A stretch of DNA of 64,000 nucleotides from Rhodoluna sp036721215. GTDB lineage: Bacteria > Actinomycetota > Actinomycetes > Actinomycetales > Microbacteriaceae. The stretch lies in contig DAIMLM010000001.1 of assembly GCA_036721215.1 (NCBI GenBank), positions 310,001 to 374,000 of the forward strand. Direction: 5' to 3'. Below are positions 17,556 to 25,606 of this stretch, one piece after another. The first letter of the stretch is position 1. The number at the start of each line of letters is the position of its first letter. The position numbers and the translations under genes are program-made. The notes beneath the pieces were generated by a model. The model was not told the origin of the DNA and did no database searches. It saw only the letters and a program-made list of their open reading frames with translations.

Positions 17556-17840
17556 ATGGCTGAAACCAAGAAGGCTGAAACTGCCGAAGTTCGCGGTTAC
17601 CGCAAGTCACGTCGTGGCGTTGTAGTAAGCGACAAGATGAACAAGACCATTGTTGTTTTGTTGGAAGACCGCGTAAAGCACCCGCTTTATGGAAAAGTTG
17701 TCACCCAGTCCAAGAAGGTAAAGGCTCACGACGAGACCAACCAGGCTGGCATCGGTGACCTCGTTCTAATCAGCGAGACCCGCCCACTAGCAGCAACTAA
17801 GAACTGGCGCCTAGTCGAGATTCTCGAAAAGGCCAAGTAA
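17556..17840 (+). CDS. rpsQ: 30S ribosomal protein S17
   Basis: S17 is a primary 16S rRNA-binding protein of OB fold. 94 aa with a short Lys/Glu N-terminal stretch before RKSRRGVVVSDKMNKTIVV; HPLYGKVV and ETRPLAATKNWRLVE follow. Starts two bases after rpmC. Confidence 0.97.
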   Translation: MAETKKAETAEVRGYRKSRRGVVVSDKMNKTIVVLLEDRVKHPLYGKVVTQSKKVKAHDETNQAGIGDLVLISETRPLAATKNWRLVEILEKAK

Positions 17841-17890
17841 CCAAAAGGACAAAGCAGTTTCTGTTTTGACCAACTAACAAGGAGTATGAA

Positions 17891-18259
17891 GTGATTCAGC
17901 AGGAATCTAGACTCAAGGTAGCCGACAACTCGGGTGCCAAGGAGTTGCTCGCTATTCGCATTCTCGGTGGCTCAGGTCGTCGCTATGCAGGTATCGGTGA
18001 CTTGATCGTTGCGTCTGTAAAGGACGCTATCCCAGGCGGAAACGTCAAAAAGGGTGAAGTAGTCAAGGCCGTTATCGTTCGCACAGTGAAGGAAACTCGT
18101 CGTGCAGACGGTTCATACATCAAGTTTGATGAGAACGCAGCTGTAATCGTAAAGGCAGACGGCGAGCCTCGCGGAACACGTATCTTTGGTCCAGTTGGCC
18201 GTGAGCTACGTGACAAGAAGTTTATGAAGATCATTTCTCTTGCACCGGAGGTTATTTAA
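17891..18259 (+). CDS. rplN: 50S ribosomal protein L14
   Basis: L14 forms intersubunit bridge B8. 122 aa; begins MIQQESRLKVADNSGAKE and ends KIISLAPEVI, both diagnostic. GTG start after AACAAGGAGTATGAA. The 50-base gap before it contains nothing I recognise. Confidence 0.98.
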   Translation: MIQQESRLKVADNSGAKELLAIRILGGSGRRYAGIGDLIVASVKDAIPGGNVKKGEVVKAVIVRTVKETRRADGSYIKFDENAAVIVKADGEPRGTRIFGPVGRELRDKKFMKIISLAPEVI

Positions 18260-18261
18260 TC

Positions 18262-18621
18262 ATGCCGAAAATCAAAAAAGGCGACCTAGTTCAGGTCATC
18301 ACCGGAGCCAAGGCGGACCGCGGCGGAGACCGTGGCAAGCAGGGCAAGGTGCTATCTGTTGACTTTGTTAAAAACCGCGTAATTGTTGAAGGCGTAAACA
18401 TGGTTACTCGCCACAACAAGATCGGTCAGACCGAAAAAGGCGCTAAGACCGGCGGTATCGAAACTATGGAAGCTGGAATTCACATTTCTAATGTGGCGCT
18501 AGTTGACCCAAGCACCAAGAAGCCAACCCGCATGGGTTCGAAGGTTGAGTCTGTCACCAAGGGTGGCAAGTCCAAGACCGTTCGCACCCGTGTATCGGTT
18601 AAATCAGGTAAGGAAATCTAA
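18262..18621 (+). CDS. rplX: 50S ribosomal protein L24
   Basis: L24 is an assembly initiator at the 5' domain of 23S rRNA, with a KOW motif seen in KKGDLVQVITGAKADRGG-RGKQGKVL. 119 aa. Two bases after rplN and overlapping rplE by one base. Confidence 0.98.
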   Translation: MPKIKKGDLVQVITGAKADRGGDRGKQGKVLSVDFVKNRVIVEGVNMVTRHNKIGQTEKGAKTGGIETMEAGIHISNVALVDPSTKKPTRMGSKVESVTKGGKSKTVRTRVSVKSGKEI

Positions 18622-19304
18622 TGGCTGATGAAAAAGACACCACAGTCGAAGCTGAGGTAACTACAGACGCTGCTGCCGAAGAGGTAGTAGAAGTAGCTAC
18701 TAAGGAAGAAAAGCCAGCTAAGGCAAAGGCAGAAAAGAAGCCTTACGTTCGCATCGAGCCTCGTCTTCAGAAGCGCTACCGTTCTGAAATGAAGCCTGAG
18801 CTTATGAAGGAATTCGGTTTCAAAAACGTCCACCAGGTTCCAGGTCTTACCAAGATCGTTGTGAACATGGGTGTTGGAGCCGCTGCTAAGGATGGCAAGC
18901 TAATCGATGGCGCGGTTAAGGAATTGACCGCGATCACCGGACAGAAGCCAAAGATCAACTTGGCAACCAAGTCAATCGCACAGTTCAAGCTTCGCGAGGG
19001 TCAGGCAATTGGTTGCCACGTGACCTTGCGCGGAGACCGCATGTGGGAGTTTCTGGACCGCTTGCTAAACCTTGCGCTTCCTCGTATTCGTGACTTCCGC
19101 GGACTTAGCCCAAAGCAGTTCGATGGCAAAGGTAACTACACCTTTGGTCTAACCGAGCAGAACGTTTTCCACGAGATTAGCCAGGATGACATCGATCGCG
19201 TACGCGGCATGGACATCACAATCGTTACAACAGCAAAGAACAACGACGAGGGCCGTGCGCTACTAATTGCGCTTGGCTTCCCATTCACGAAACCAAACAA
19301 CTAA
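18621..19304 (+). CDS. rplE: 50S ribosomal protein L5 with acidic N-terminal extension
   Basis: L5 holds 5S rRNA in the central protuberance. The core starts near residue 41 (PYVRIEPRLQKRY) and contains the GLTKIVVNMGVG and REGQAIGCHVTLRG blocks. The first 40 residues are an acidic Ala/Glu/Val/Thr stretch, which makes the protein 227 aa against about 187 in relatives. No internal start would remove it. The next gene is rpsH; rpsN, usually between the two, is missing. Confidence 0.97.
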   Translation: MADEKDTTVEAEVTTDAAAEEVVEVATKEEKPAKAKAEKKPYVRIEPRLQKRYRSEMKPELMKEFGFKNVHQVPGLTKIVVNMGVGAAAKDGKLIDGAVKELTAITGQKPKINLATKSIAQFKLREGQAIGCHVTLRGDRMWEFLDRLLNLALPRIRDFRGLSPKQFDGKGNYTFGLTEQNVFHEISQDDIDRVRGMDITIVTTAKNNDEGRALLIALGFPFTKPNN

Positions 19305-19348
19305 TCGGATAGGTCCCTAAAGGGAAACCACCGAGGAAGGCACACACT

Positions 19349-19747
19349 ATGACAATGACAGATCCGGTTGCAGATTTTCTGACCCGGCTGCGCAATGCTA
19401 ACTCTGCACACCACGAGAGCGCTTCCTTGCCTTACAGCAAGCTCAAGGGTCAGATTGCTGAAATCCTCAAGTCTGAGGGTTACATCAAGAGCTTCGCAGT
19501 TCAGGATGCAGAAGTTGGCAAGACCCTTGTGGTCGACCTAAAGTACGGACCTAACCGTGAGCGTTCAATCGCCGGTATCAAGAGAGTGTCGAAGCCTGGT
19601 TTGCGCGTATACGCAAAGTCAACCGAGCTACCTCGCGTTCTTGGTGGTTTGGGAATCGCAATTTTGTCAACATCATCCGGTCTGCTAACAGACCGCCAAG
19701 CAGCCAAGAAGGGAGTAGGCGGAGAAGTTGTCGCCTACGTTTGGTAA
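19349..19747 (+). CDS. rpsH: 30S ribosomal protein S8
   Basis: S8 binds helix 21 of 16S rRNA and in E. coli represses the spc operon. 132 aa, MTMTDPVADFLTRLRNAN; the C-terminal STSSGLLTDRQAAKKGVGGEVVAYVW is diagnostic. Two ATGs in frame (19349 and 19355); GAGGAAGG favours the first. Confidence 0.98.
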   Translation: MTMTDPVADFLTRLRNANSAHHESASLPYSKLKGQIAEILKSEGYIKSFAVQDAEVGKTLVVDLKYGPNRERSIAGIKRVSKPGLRVYAKSTELPRVLGGLGIAILSTSSGLLTDRQAAKKGVGGEVVAYVW

Positions 19748-19753
19748 TCGAAG

Positions 19754-20290
19754 ATGTCACGTATTGGAAAGTCACCGATCCCGGTTCCAGCCGGCGTCGA
19801 GGTAAATATTTCTGGGTCTGCAGTTTCTGTCAAAGGACCTAAGGGTCAGTTGAGCCTAACTGTCGCCTCCCCAATCACAGTTGCGCTGACCGATGGTCAG
19901 GTAATTGTTAGCCGCCCAGACGAGGAGAGAATTTCTCGCTCGCTGCACGGACTAACCAGAACTTTGATTGCCAACCAGATCATTGGTGTTACCCAAGGGT
20001 TCACCAAGGCTTTGGAAATTGTTGGAACCGGTTACCGTGTAGCTTCCAAGGGCCAGGCTCTTGAGTTTGCTCTTGGTTACTCGCACCCAATCACCGTTAA
20101 CCCACCGCAGGGAATTTCATTCGCTGTTGAGGGAAACACCAAGATTGTTGTCTCAGGTATCGACAAGCAAGCTGTTGGAGAAGTTGCAGCCAACATCCGT
20201 AAGCTACGCAAGCCAGAGCCATACAAGGGCAAGGGTGTTCGTTACGCCGGCGAAGTTGTTCGTCGCAAGGCCGGAAAGAGCGGTAAGTAA
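19754..20290 (+). CDS. rplF: 50S ribosomal protein L6
   Basis: L6 lies near the factor-binding site of the 50S. 178 aa with MSRIGKSPIPVPAGV and the C-terminal KPEPYKGKGVRYAGE. Six bases after rpsH. Confidence 0.98.
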   Translation: MSRIGKSPIPVPAGVEVNISGSAVSVKGPKGQLSLTVASPITVALTDGQVIVSRPDEERISRSLHGLTRTLIANQIIGVTQGFTKALEIVGTGYRVASKGQALEFALGYSHPITVNPPQGISFAVEGNTKIVVSGIDKQAVGEVAANIRKLRKPEPYKGKGVRYAGEVVRRKAGKSGK

Positions 20291-20292
20291 TC

Positions 20293-20670
20293 ATGGGACT
20301 AATTCCAAAACTACGCGGTAAGAGCTCAACAGCTGCTCGTATCCGTCGTCACCTCCGTCTTCGCAAGAAGATCGCGGGAGACGCAATGCGTCCACGCATG
20401 GTTGTTACTCGCTCTGCTCGTCACATGCTGGTTCAGCTAGTTGATGACACCAAGGGTGTAACCCTGGCTTCTGCTTCAACCATGGAGAAAGATCTTCGTG
20501 GCATAAAAGGAGACAAGACTGCCAAGGCCGCAAAGATCGGCGCAACAATCGCCGAGCGCGCCAAGAAAGCTGGCATTACCGAAGTGGTCTTCGACCGCGG
20601 CGGAAACAAGTATGCCGGACGCATTCAAGCAGTTGCCGATGCCGCCCGCGAGGGAGGTCTGAAGCTATGA
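20293..20670 (+). CDS. rplR: 50S ribosomal protein L18
   Basis: L18 binds 5S rRNA together with L5. 125 aa with RIRRHLRLRKKI, RMVVTRSARHMLVQLVDD and the C-terminal GNKYAGRIQAVADAAREGGL. Two bases after rplF and overlapping rpsE by four (ATGA). Confidence 0.97.
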   Translation: MGLIPKLRGKSSTAARIRRHLRLRKKIAGDAMRPRMVVTRSARHMLVQLVDDTKGVTLASASTMEKDLRGIKGDKTAKAAKIGATIAERAKKAGITEVVFDRGGNKYAGRIQAVADAAREGGLKL

Positions 20671-21323
20671 GCGAAGAAAACAAGGAGACAAACTTGGAAA
20701 CTACCCCAGCTGCAGTTGCAGTAGCGGTCGACCCACAAGAGCGCGAAGCTCGTCGTGGATCACGCGATCGTGCCCCTAAAGGTGAGCGTCGCGATCGCGA
20801 AGAAACCAAGAGCCAATTCCTGGAGCGCGTTGTAACAATCAACCGTGTTTCCAAGGTTGTAAAGGGTGGACGTCGCTTTAGCTTCACCGCACTGGTAGTT
20901 GTCGGAGACGGTAACGGAACAGTCGGAGTTGGCTACGGCAAGGCTAAGGAAGTTCCAGCAGCTATTGCAAAGGGAGTCGAAGAAGCAAAGAAGAGCTTCT
21001 TCCGCGTTCCTCGCGTTGGAAACACCATCCCACACCCAGTTCAGGGTGAAGCTGCTGCCGGTGTTGTACTACTTCGCCCAGCATCCGCTGGTACCGGTGT
21101 TATCGCCGGTGGTCCAGTTCGTGCAATCTTGGAGTGTGCGGGAATCCATGACGTTTTGTCTAAGTCATTGGGATCTTCAAACACCCTAAACATCGTTCAC
21201 GCCACCGTCGCCGCACTGCGTCAGCTCGAAGAGCCATCCGCAGTTGCAGCTCGTCGTGGATTGTCGGTTGAGGAAGTTGTTCCTGCTGGACTACTTCGCG
21301 AGCAAAGAAAGGCGGTTTCCTAA
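20667..21323 (+). CDS. rpsE: 30S ribosomal protein S5
   Basis: S5 takes part in decoding fidelity and mRNA unwinding. 218 aa, longer than the E. coli form because of an Arg/Glu-rich N-terminal stretch of about 50 residues. The dsRBD region has the KVVKGGRRFSFTALVVVGDG loop (spectinomycin site) and GYGKAKEVPAAI; C-terminal GSSNTLNIVHAT is present. Confidence 0.98.
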   Translation: MSEENKETNLETTPAAVAVAVDPQEREARRGSRDRAPKGERRDREETKSQFLERVVTINRVSKVVKGGRRFSFTALVVVGDGNGTVGVGYGKAKEVPAAIAKGVEEAKKSFFRVPRVGNTIPHPVQGEAAAGVVLLRPASAGTGVIAGGPVRAILECAGIHDVLSKSLGSSNTLNIVHATVAALRQLEEPSAVAARRGLSVEEVVPAGLLREQRKAVS

Positions 21324-21325
21324 TC

Positions 21326-21511
21326 ATGGCTGCCCGTCTAAAAGTCACCCAAATCAAGAGCAAGATTGGTGGAAGACCAAATCAGGTCAACACCCTTCGT
21401 AGCCTCGGACTGAAAAGAATTGGCGACATCATCGTCAAGGAAGATTCACCCGTGGTACGTGGAATGGTTAACACCGTTGCCCACCTAGTAGTAGTCGAGG
21501 AGATTAACTAA
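21326..21511 (+). CDS. rpmD: 50S ribosomal protein L30
   Basis: 61-aa L30, a small structural 50S protein: LKVTQIKSKIGG at the start and RSLGLKRIGDIIVKED in the middle. Two bases after rpsE, one-base overlap with rplO. Confidence 0.97.
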   Translation: MAARLKVTQIKSKIGGRPNQVNTLRSLGLKRIGDIIVKEDSPVVRGMVNTVAHLVVVEEIN

Positions 21512-22209
21512 TGGCTGAAGAAAAGAAGCCAGCAGCTAAGAAACCAGCAGCAGCAAAGCCTGCTGCTGAGAAGAAGCCTGCCGCTAAGAGCGCCGCTGCA
21601 AAACCAGCCGCCAAGCCTGCTGCTGAGAAGAAGCCTGCCGTTTCAAAACCAGCTGCGGAGAAAAAGCCTGCTGCAGAAAAGCCAGCTGCTGAAAAAGCTC
21701 CGGCAAAGGTTGAGAAGTCAGTTCGCCAAGGTAAGTCTGTAAAGAAGAAGTCTGCTCCTAAAGAGAAGTCTCCTATCTTGAAGCTTCACCACTTGCGTCC
21801 AGCTCCTGGATCAAAGCAAGACCGCACCCGTGTTGGTCGTGGAGAAGCGTCCAAGGGTAAAACTTCCGGTCGTGGAACCAAGGGAACCAAGGCTCGCTAC
21901 CAAGTGCGTCCAGGTTTCGAAGGTGGTGGAGTTCGTCTAGTTATGAGAACCCCAAAGCTTCGTGGTTTCAAGAACCCATTCCGCATTGAGTATCAGGTGG
22001 TAAATCTTGAGAAGCTTCAAGAGTCCTACCCGCAAGGTGGAGCCGTAACTGTGAAAGACCTAGTAGCTAAGGGCCTAGTTCGCAAGGATGAGCCAGTTAA
22101 GGTTCTGGGCAACGGTGACATCTCGGTTAAGCTGGACGTGCAAGTTGACAAGGTCTCCGAGCAGGCAAAATCCAAGATTTTGGCTGCTGGCGGCTCAGTT
22201 AGCAAGTAG
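21511..22209 (+). CDS. rplO: 50S ribosomal protein L15 with 87-residue Lys/Ala/Pro N-terminal tail
   Basis: L15 is a late-assembly 50S protein. The true L15 core starts near residue 88 (SPILKLHHLRPAPGS) and has the usual RVGRGEASKGKTSGRGTKG and GFEGGGVRLVMRTPKLRGF blocks. Before it stands an 87-residue stretch of repeated KKPAA / AEKKPA units, encoded by imperfect tandem repeats at about 21520-21705. It looks like the histone-like protein at 9460 in composition. The total of 232 aa compares with about 145-150 normally. The start overlaps the rpmD stop by one base (TAATG) and no alternative start lies at the core, so the tail is translated. Confidence 0.97.
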   Translation: MAEEKKPAAKKPAAAKPAAEKKPAAKSAAAKPAAKPAAEKKPAVSKPAAEKKPAAEKPAAEKAPAKVEKSVRQGKSVKKKSAPKEKSPILKLHHLRPAPGSKQDRTRVGRGEASKGKTSGRGTKGTKARYQVRPGFEGGGVRLVMRTPKLRGFKNPFRIEYQVVNLEKLQESYPQGGAVTVKDLVAKGLVRKDEPVKVLGNGDISVKLDVQVDKVSEQAKSKILAAGGSVSK

Positions 22210-22231
22210 CTACTAAGCCAGGAGGCTCAAG

Positions 22232-23545
22232 TTGATTAATGCCGTGATTCGTGCGTTTCGCACACCGGATCTAAGACGCAAGCTGTTTTTCACCCTTGCA
22301 ATCGTGGCTGTTTTCCGCTTGGGCTCTTTCATCCCAGCTCCTTATGTTGACTACGGCAACGTGCAGCAGTGTTTGGCTCAAACCAACAACACCTCAGGTC
22401 TTTACGAGCTAGTAAACCTATTCAGCGGTGGAGCTTTGCTTCAGCTATCTATCTTTGCTCTTGGAATCATGCCCTACATCACAGCTTCGATCATTACCCA
22501 GCTACTTCGGGTAGTTATCCCTCGCTTCGAGACCCTCCATAAAGAAGGTCAAGCTGGACAGGCAACACTGACCCAGTACACCAGGTACCTAACCATTGGT
22601 TTGGGTCTATTGCAGTCCACCACCTTGATTGCGGTAGCAAGACAGGGAGCACTTTTCGGTGCTGACTGTGTACTTCCGATTTTGACTGACTCTTCACCGC
22701 TAGCTATCACCATGATGGTTATCACCATGACAGCCGGAACCGGTCTGATCATGTGGATGGGTGAGCTCATCACCGAGCGTGGCGTTGGTAATGGAATGTC
22801 CTTGCTGATTTTTGCATCCATTGCTTCTTCTTTCCCATCCTCGTTGTTGGCCATCGCCGAGACTCGTTCAATCGAGACTTTGGTGGTAGTTATCGTGGTG
22901 GGTATAGGAATTGTTGGACTGGTAGTGCTCGTTGAGCAGTCGCAGCGAAGAATTCCTGTTCAGTACGCCAAGCGCATGGTTGGTAGAAGAACTTACGGTG
23001 GTCAGTCAACTTACATTCCAATCAAGGTAAACATGGCTGGAGTTATCCCAGTTATCTTTGCTTCCAGTTTGTTGTACCTTCCGGCTCTAATTGCACAGTT
23101 CAACCAGCCAGATGCTGAAGGAAGAGTTGCTCCATGGGTTGAGTGGGTTTCAAACTACCTAACTCAAGGTGATCACCCGCTATACATGGCGCTTTACTTC
23201 TTGCTCATCATCGGCTTTACCTATTTCTATGTTGCAATTACCTTCAACCCAGAAGAAGTAAGCGACAACATGAAAAAGTACGGTGGATTCATCCCTGGTA
23301 TTCGTGCCGGAAGACCAACTACCGAATTCCTTGAGTACGTGCTTTCCAGAGTCACATTCCCAGGTTCGATTTACCTAGGTTTGATTGCGCTTATTCCTCT
23401 GGTTGCATTCTCAATTGTTGGAGCGAACCAAAACTTCCCATTCGGTGGAACTTCTATTTTGATTATCGTCGGTGTTGGTCTTGAGACCGTGAAGCAAATC
23501 AGCGCTCAGATGCAGCAGCGCAACTACGAAGGTCTTCTGAAATGA
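22232..23545 (+). CDS. secY: Preprotein translocase subunit SecY
   Basis: SecY is the pore of the Sec translocon in the cytoplasmic membrane. 437 aa with ten hydrophobic segments; the first follows RRKLFFTLAIVAVFRLGSF. Conserved LFSGGALLQLSIFALGIMPYITASI (plug and TM2) and the cytoplasmic loop QRRIPVQYAKRMVGR are present. TTG start with GGAGG seven bases upstream. Four-base overlap with adk (ATGA). Confidence 0.98.
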   Translation: MINAVIRAFRTPDLRRKLFFTLAIVAVFRLGSFIPAPYVDYGNVQQCLAQTNNTSGLYELVNLFSGGALLQLSIFALGIMPYITASIITQLLRVVIPRFETLHKEGQAGQATLTQYTRYLTIGLGLLQSTTLIAVARQGALFGADCVLPILTDSSPLAITMMVITMTAGTGLIMWMGELITERGVGNGMSLLIFASIASSFPSSLLAIAETRSIETLVVVIVVGIGIVGLVVLVEQSQRRIPVQYAKRMVGRRTYGGQSTYIPIKVNMAGVIPVIFASSLLYLPALIAQFNQPDAEGRVAPWVEWVSNYLTQGDHPLYMALYFLLIIGFTYFYVAITFNPEEVSDNMKKYGGFIPGIRAGRPTTEFLEYVLSRVTFPGSIYLGLIALIPLVAFSIVGANQNFPFGGTSILIIVGVGLETVKQISAQMQQRNYEGLLK

Positions 23546-24120
23546 TGAAGCTTCTCTTGATCGGCCCCCCGGGAGCTGGCAAGGGAACGCAGGCTTCAAA
23601 ACTCTCTGAAGTCTTTGGCATCCCTGCTATTTCAACCGGTGACATCTTTCGTGAAAACGTAAAGAACCAAACACCTCTTGGTATCGAAGCTAAGTCCTAT
23701 ATGGATAGTGGCGAGTATGTTCCAGACGAGCTAACCAACAAACTGGTTCGCGACCGACTACAAAACCCAGACTGCGTCAATGGTTTTCTGCTTGACGGAT
23801 ATCCAAGAACTGCGGATCAAGTTCAAGAGCTTGACTCAATCCTGACTGAAACCAATTCCAAGCTCGATGCCGTGGTGCAGCTAACCGCAGATACTGATGA
23901 GGTTGTTAGACGTCTTGCCAAAAGAGCAATTGACCAGGGCAGATCAGACGACACTGAAGATGTCTTGCGCAACAGACTGCATGTTTATGAAGAGCAAACT
24001 GCCCCGCTGATTAGTGTCTACGCATCACGCGGACTACTAGTAAAAGTCGACGGCCTTGGAGAAATTGCTGAAGTGACTCGAAGAATCACCGAAGCACTCG
24101 ATTCCAAAAATCAGAACTAA
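23542..24120 (+). CDS. adk: Adenylate kinase (short form)
   Basis: Catalyses AMP + ATP to 2 ADP. 192 aa: P-loop GPPGAGKGTQ at 8-17, STGDIFR, the GFLLDGYPRTADQ block binding AMP, and RNRLHVYEEQTAPL. The LID zinc domain of the long form is absent, as usual in actinobacteria. Starts inside the secY stop. Confidence 0.98.
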   Translation: MMKLLLIGPPGAGKGTQASKLSEVFGIPAISTGDIFRENVKNQTPLGIEAKSYMDSGEYVPDELTNKLVRDRLQNPDCVNGFLLDGYPRTADQVQELDSILTETNSKLDAVVQLTADTDEVVRRLAKRAIDQGRSDDTEDVLRNRLHVYEEQTAPLISVYASRGLLVKVDGLGEIAEVTRRITEALDSKNQN

Positions 24121-24132
24121 CAGGGTAACGCC

Positions 24133-24981
24133 ATGTCCCGTTCCGATTTCGAACTAAAAACTCCTGAGCAAATTATTGCCATGCGCAAGGCAGGACTCAT
24201 AACAGCTAAAGCCCTCGAGGCAGTAAAGGGCGCTTGTGTCGCTGGAGTATCGACGCTGGAACTTGATCGAATCGCAAACGAAACCATTGAGTCCTTCGGA
24301 GCTCATTCAAACTTCCAACTTGTGGCTGGCTACAACCACACCATCTGCGCTTCGGTAAATCACGAAGTGGTGCACGGCATCCCCGCCCCCGAGCGAATCC
24401 TCGAGGCAGGGGATATCCTTTCGGTGGATTGTGGGGCAGAAATTGACGGTTGGAATGGCGATAGTGCCATCACCATCATCGTTCCCGATGAATCAGGCAA
24501 GCTACCTGATACCGATTTGGTTCGATCAAGACTTGCGCTTTCTAAAGCAACCGATGGATCACTTTGGGCAGGTATTGCATCTTTAGCTAAAGCCGAGCGC
24601 TTGGGTGAAGTGGGAGCTGCCATCGAGGATTACATCGAAGCCAATGGCAAATACGGCATTTTGGAGGATTACGTCGGTCACGGTATTGGTCGATCGATGC
24701 ACGAAGAGCCACCGGTTTACAACTTCCGCACCAAGTTGCTGGGCCCAAGAGTGACCCCAGGGCTAGTTGTTGCAATTGAGCCGATGGTTACCGCCGGTTC
24801 CAACAAAACCAAGGTTTTGGCCGATGGTTGGACCGTGGTCAGTAAGGACTCCTCGGATGCCTCCCACTGGGAGCACTCGGTTGCGGTCACTGAGACCGGG
24901 GTCTGGGTATTGACCGCTCTAGATGGCGGAAAATCAAGGCTGGAGAGCCTCGGGGTGCCCTTTGGTGGCCTTGAGGGCTAG
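24133..24981 (+). CDS. map: Methionine aminopeptidase, type I
   Basis: Removes the N-terminal Met from nascent proteins. 282 aa. Metal ligands lie in SVDCGAEIDGWNGDSAI (two Asp), GHGIGRSMHEEP (His) and VVAIEPMVTAGS plus the HWEHSVAVTE block (two Glu). Adk-map is the standard end of the spc operon; the 121-base gap after it contains the infA promoter. Confidence 0.97.
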   Translation: MSRSDFELKTPEQIIAMRKAGLITAKALEAVKGACVAGVSTLELDRIANETIESFGAHSNFQLVAGYNHTICASVNHEVVHGIPAPERILEAGDILSVDCGAEIDGWNGDSAITIIVPDESGKLPDTDLVRSRLALSKATDGSLWAGIASLAKAERLGEVGAAIEDYIEANGKYGILEDYVGHGIGRSMHEEPPVYNFRTKLLGPRVTPGLVVAIEPMVTAGSNKTKVLADGWTVVSKDSSDASHWEHSVAVTETGVWVLTALDGGKSRLESLGVPFGGLEG

Positions 24982-24996
24982 GAATTTAATTTCCCT

Positions 24997-25024
24997 TTGC
25001 CAGTGATTTAGCCTAGGCTAGAGC
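24997..25024 (+). promoter_or_regulatory. Possible infA operon promoter
   Basis: TTGCCA (24997-25002) and TAGAGC (25019-25024) are 16 bases apart. The spacer ends in a 10-bp palindrome AGCCTAGGCT. The predicted leader of about 70 bases has A/T-rich tracts (CCGTTTTTTGG, GGTTTTTTGATG) that might be weakly structured. The -10 match is only partial. Confidence 0.4.
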
Positions 25025-25102
25025 TTCGGCGCTCAAAAAGGCGAAATCCCGTTTTTTGGATTGGTTTTTTGATGCCTAAAAAACAAGAAGATAAGTGAGG
25101 CT

Positions 25103-25324
25103 ATGGCCAACAAAGACGGTGTCATTGAGATCGAGGGGTCTGTTGTTGAGGCGCTCCCGAACGCAATGTTCAGAGTTGAGTTGACTAACGGCCACAAAGT
25201 ATTGGCACACATTTCAGGAAAGATGCGTCAGCATTACATTCGCATTTTGCCTGAAGACAAAGTAATTGTTGAGCTAAGCACTTACGACCTCACCCGAGGT
25301 CGAATCATTTATCGCTACAAGTAA
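25103..25324 (+). CDS. infA: Translation initiation factor IF-1
   Basis: IF-1 blocks the A site during initiation. 73 aa OB-fold protein: IEIEGSVVEALPNAMFRVEL, the HISGKMRQHYIRILPED loop and LTRGRIIYRYK end. ATG follows AAGTGAGGCT. Heads infA-rpmJ. Confidence 0.98.
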   Translation: MANKDGVIEIEGSVVEALPNAMFRVELTNGHKVLAHISGKMRQHYIRILPEDKVIVELSTYDLTRGRIIYRYK

Positions 25325-25366
25325 ATCGGTTTTGGTAAAACAAAACCCCTAAAAGAAGTCAGAGAC

Positions 25367-25480
25367 ATGAAGGTAAACCCAAGCGTCAAGAAGATCTGCG
25401 ACAAGTGCAAGGTTATTCGTCGCCACGGTCGCGTCATGATCATCTGCGACAACCCTCGTCACAAACAGCGTCAGGGCTAG
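25367..25480 (+). CDS. rpmJ: 50S ribosomal protein L36
   Basis: A 37-aa gene too short for most ORF cut-offs. The product starts MKVNPSVKKICDKCKVIRRH and ends CDNPRHKQRQG: the three cysteines and one histidine (CxxC...C...H) hold zinc in the C+ type of L36. It lies 42 bases after infA, its invariable neighbour. The ribosome site AAAAGAAG is weak. Confidence 0.97.
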   Translation: MKVNPSVKKICDKCKVIRRHGRVMIICDNPRHKQRQG

Positions 25481-25501
25481 CACTTACAACTAAATATCCA
25501 A

Positions 25502-25576
25502 TAGCAGTACCGAGGTGATTTATCACCTAACCTCTGGAGAAGGCCGGAGCCCGATTTGATCGGGGTGGTATTGCTA
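25502..25576 (+). ncRNA. Cloverleaf-like structured leader upstream of rpsM
   Basis: A four-way junction can be drawn by eye in the 126-base rpmJ-rpsM gap. P1: TAGCAGTACC (25502-25511) with GGTATTGCTA (25567-25576), 10 bp with one G.U. P2: AGGTGA-TTTA-TCACCT (25513-25528). P3: CTCTGG-AGAAGG-CCGGAG (25532-25549), one G.U. P4: CCCGAT-TTG-ATCGGG (25550-25564). Nearly every base between P1 arms is used. It is not a tRNA: no T-loop consensus, no D-loop GG, wrong stem lengths. The position, directly upstream of rpsM, is that of the S4-binding regulatory leader of the E. coli alpha operon, although the shape differs and rpsD is absent from this operon. The rpsM ribosome site (AGGAG at 25594) lies 17 bases beyond. 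Confidence 0.6.
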
Positions 25577-25606
25577 CAGACCTTCTAACAAACAGGAGTA
25601 ATCCAA

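Noticed and set aside
21520..21705. CRISPR-like or satellite repeat in rplO
   Set aside because: The repeats are imperfect codon repeats (KKPAA units) in frame within rplO, without spacers.
25502..25576. tRNA gene in the rpmJ-rpsM gap
   Set aside because: The fold has four stems and tRNA size, but there is no T-loop TTCRA consensus, no D-loop GG, the loops are 3-6 bases and the closing stem is 10 bp. It is kept as a structured leader instead.
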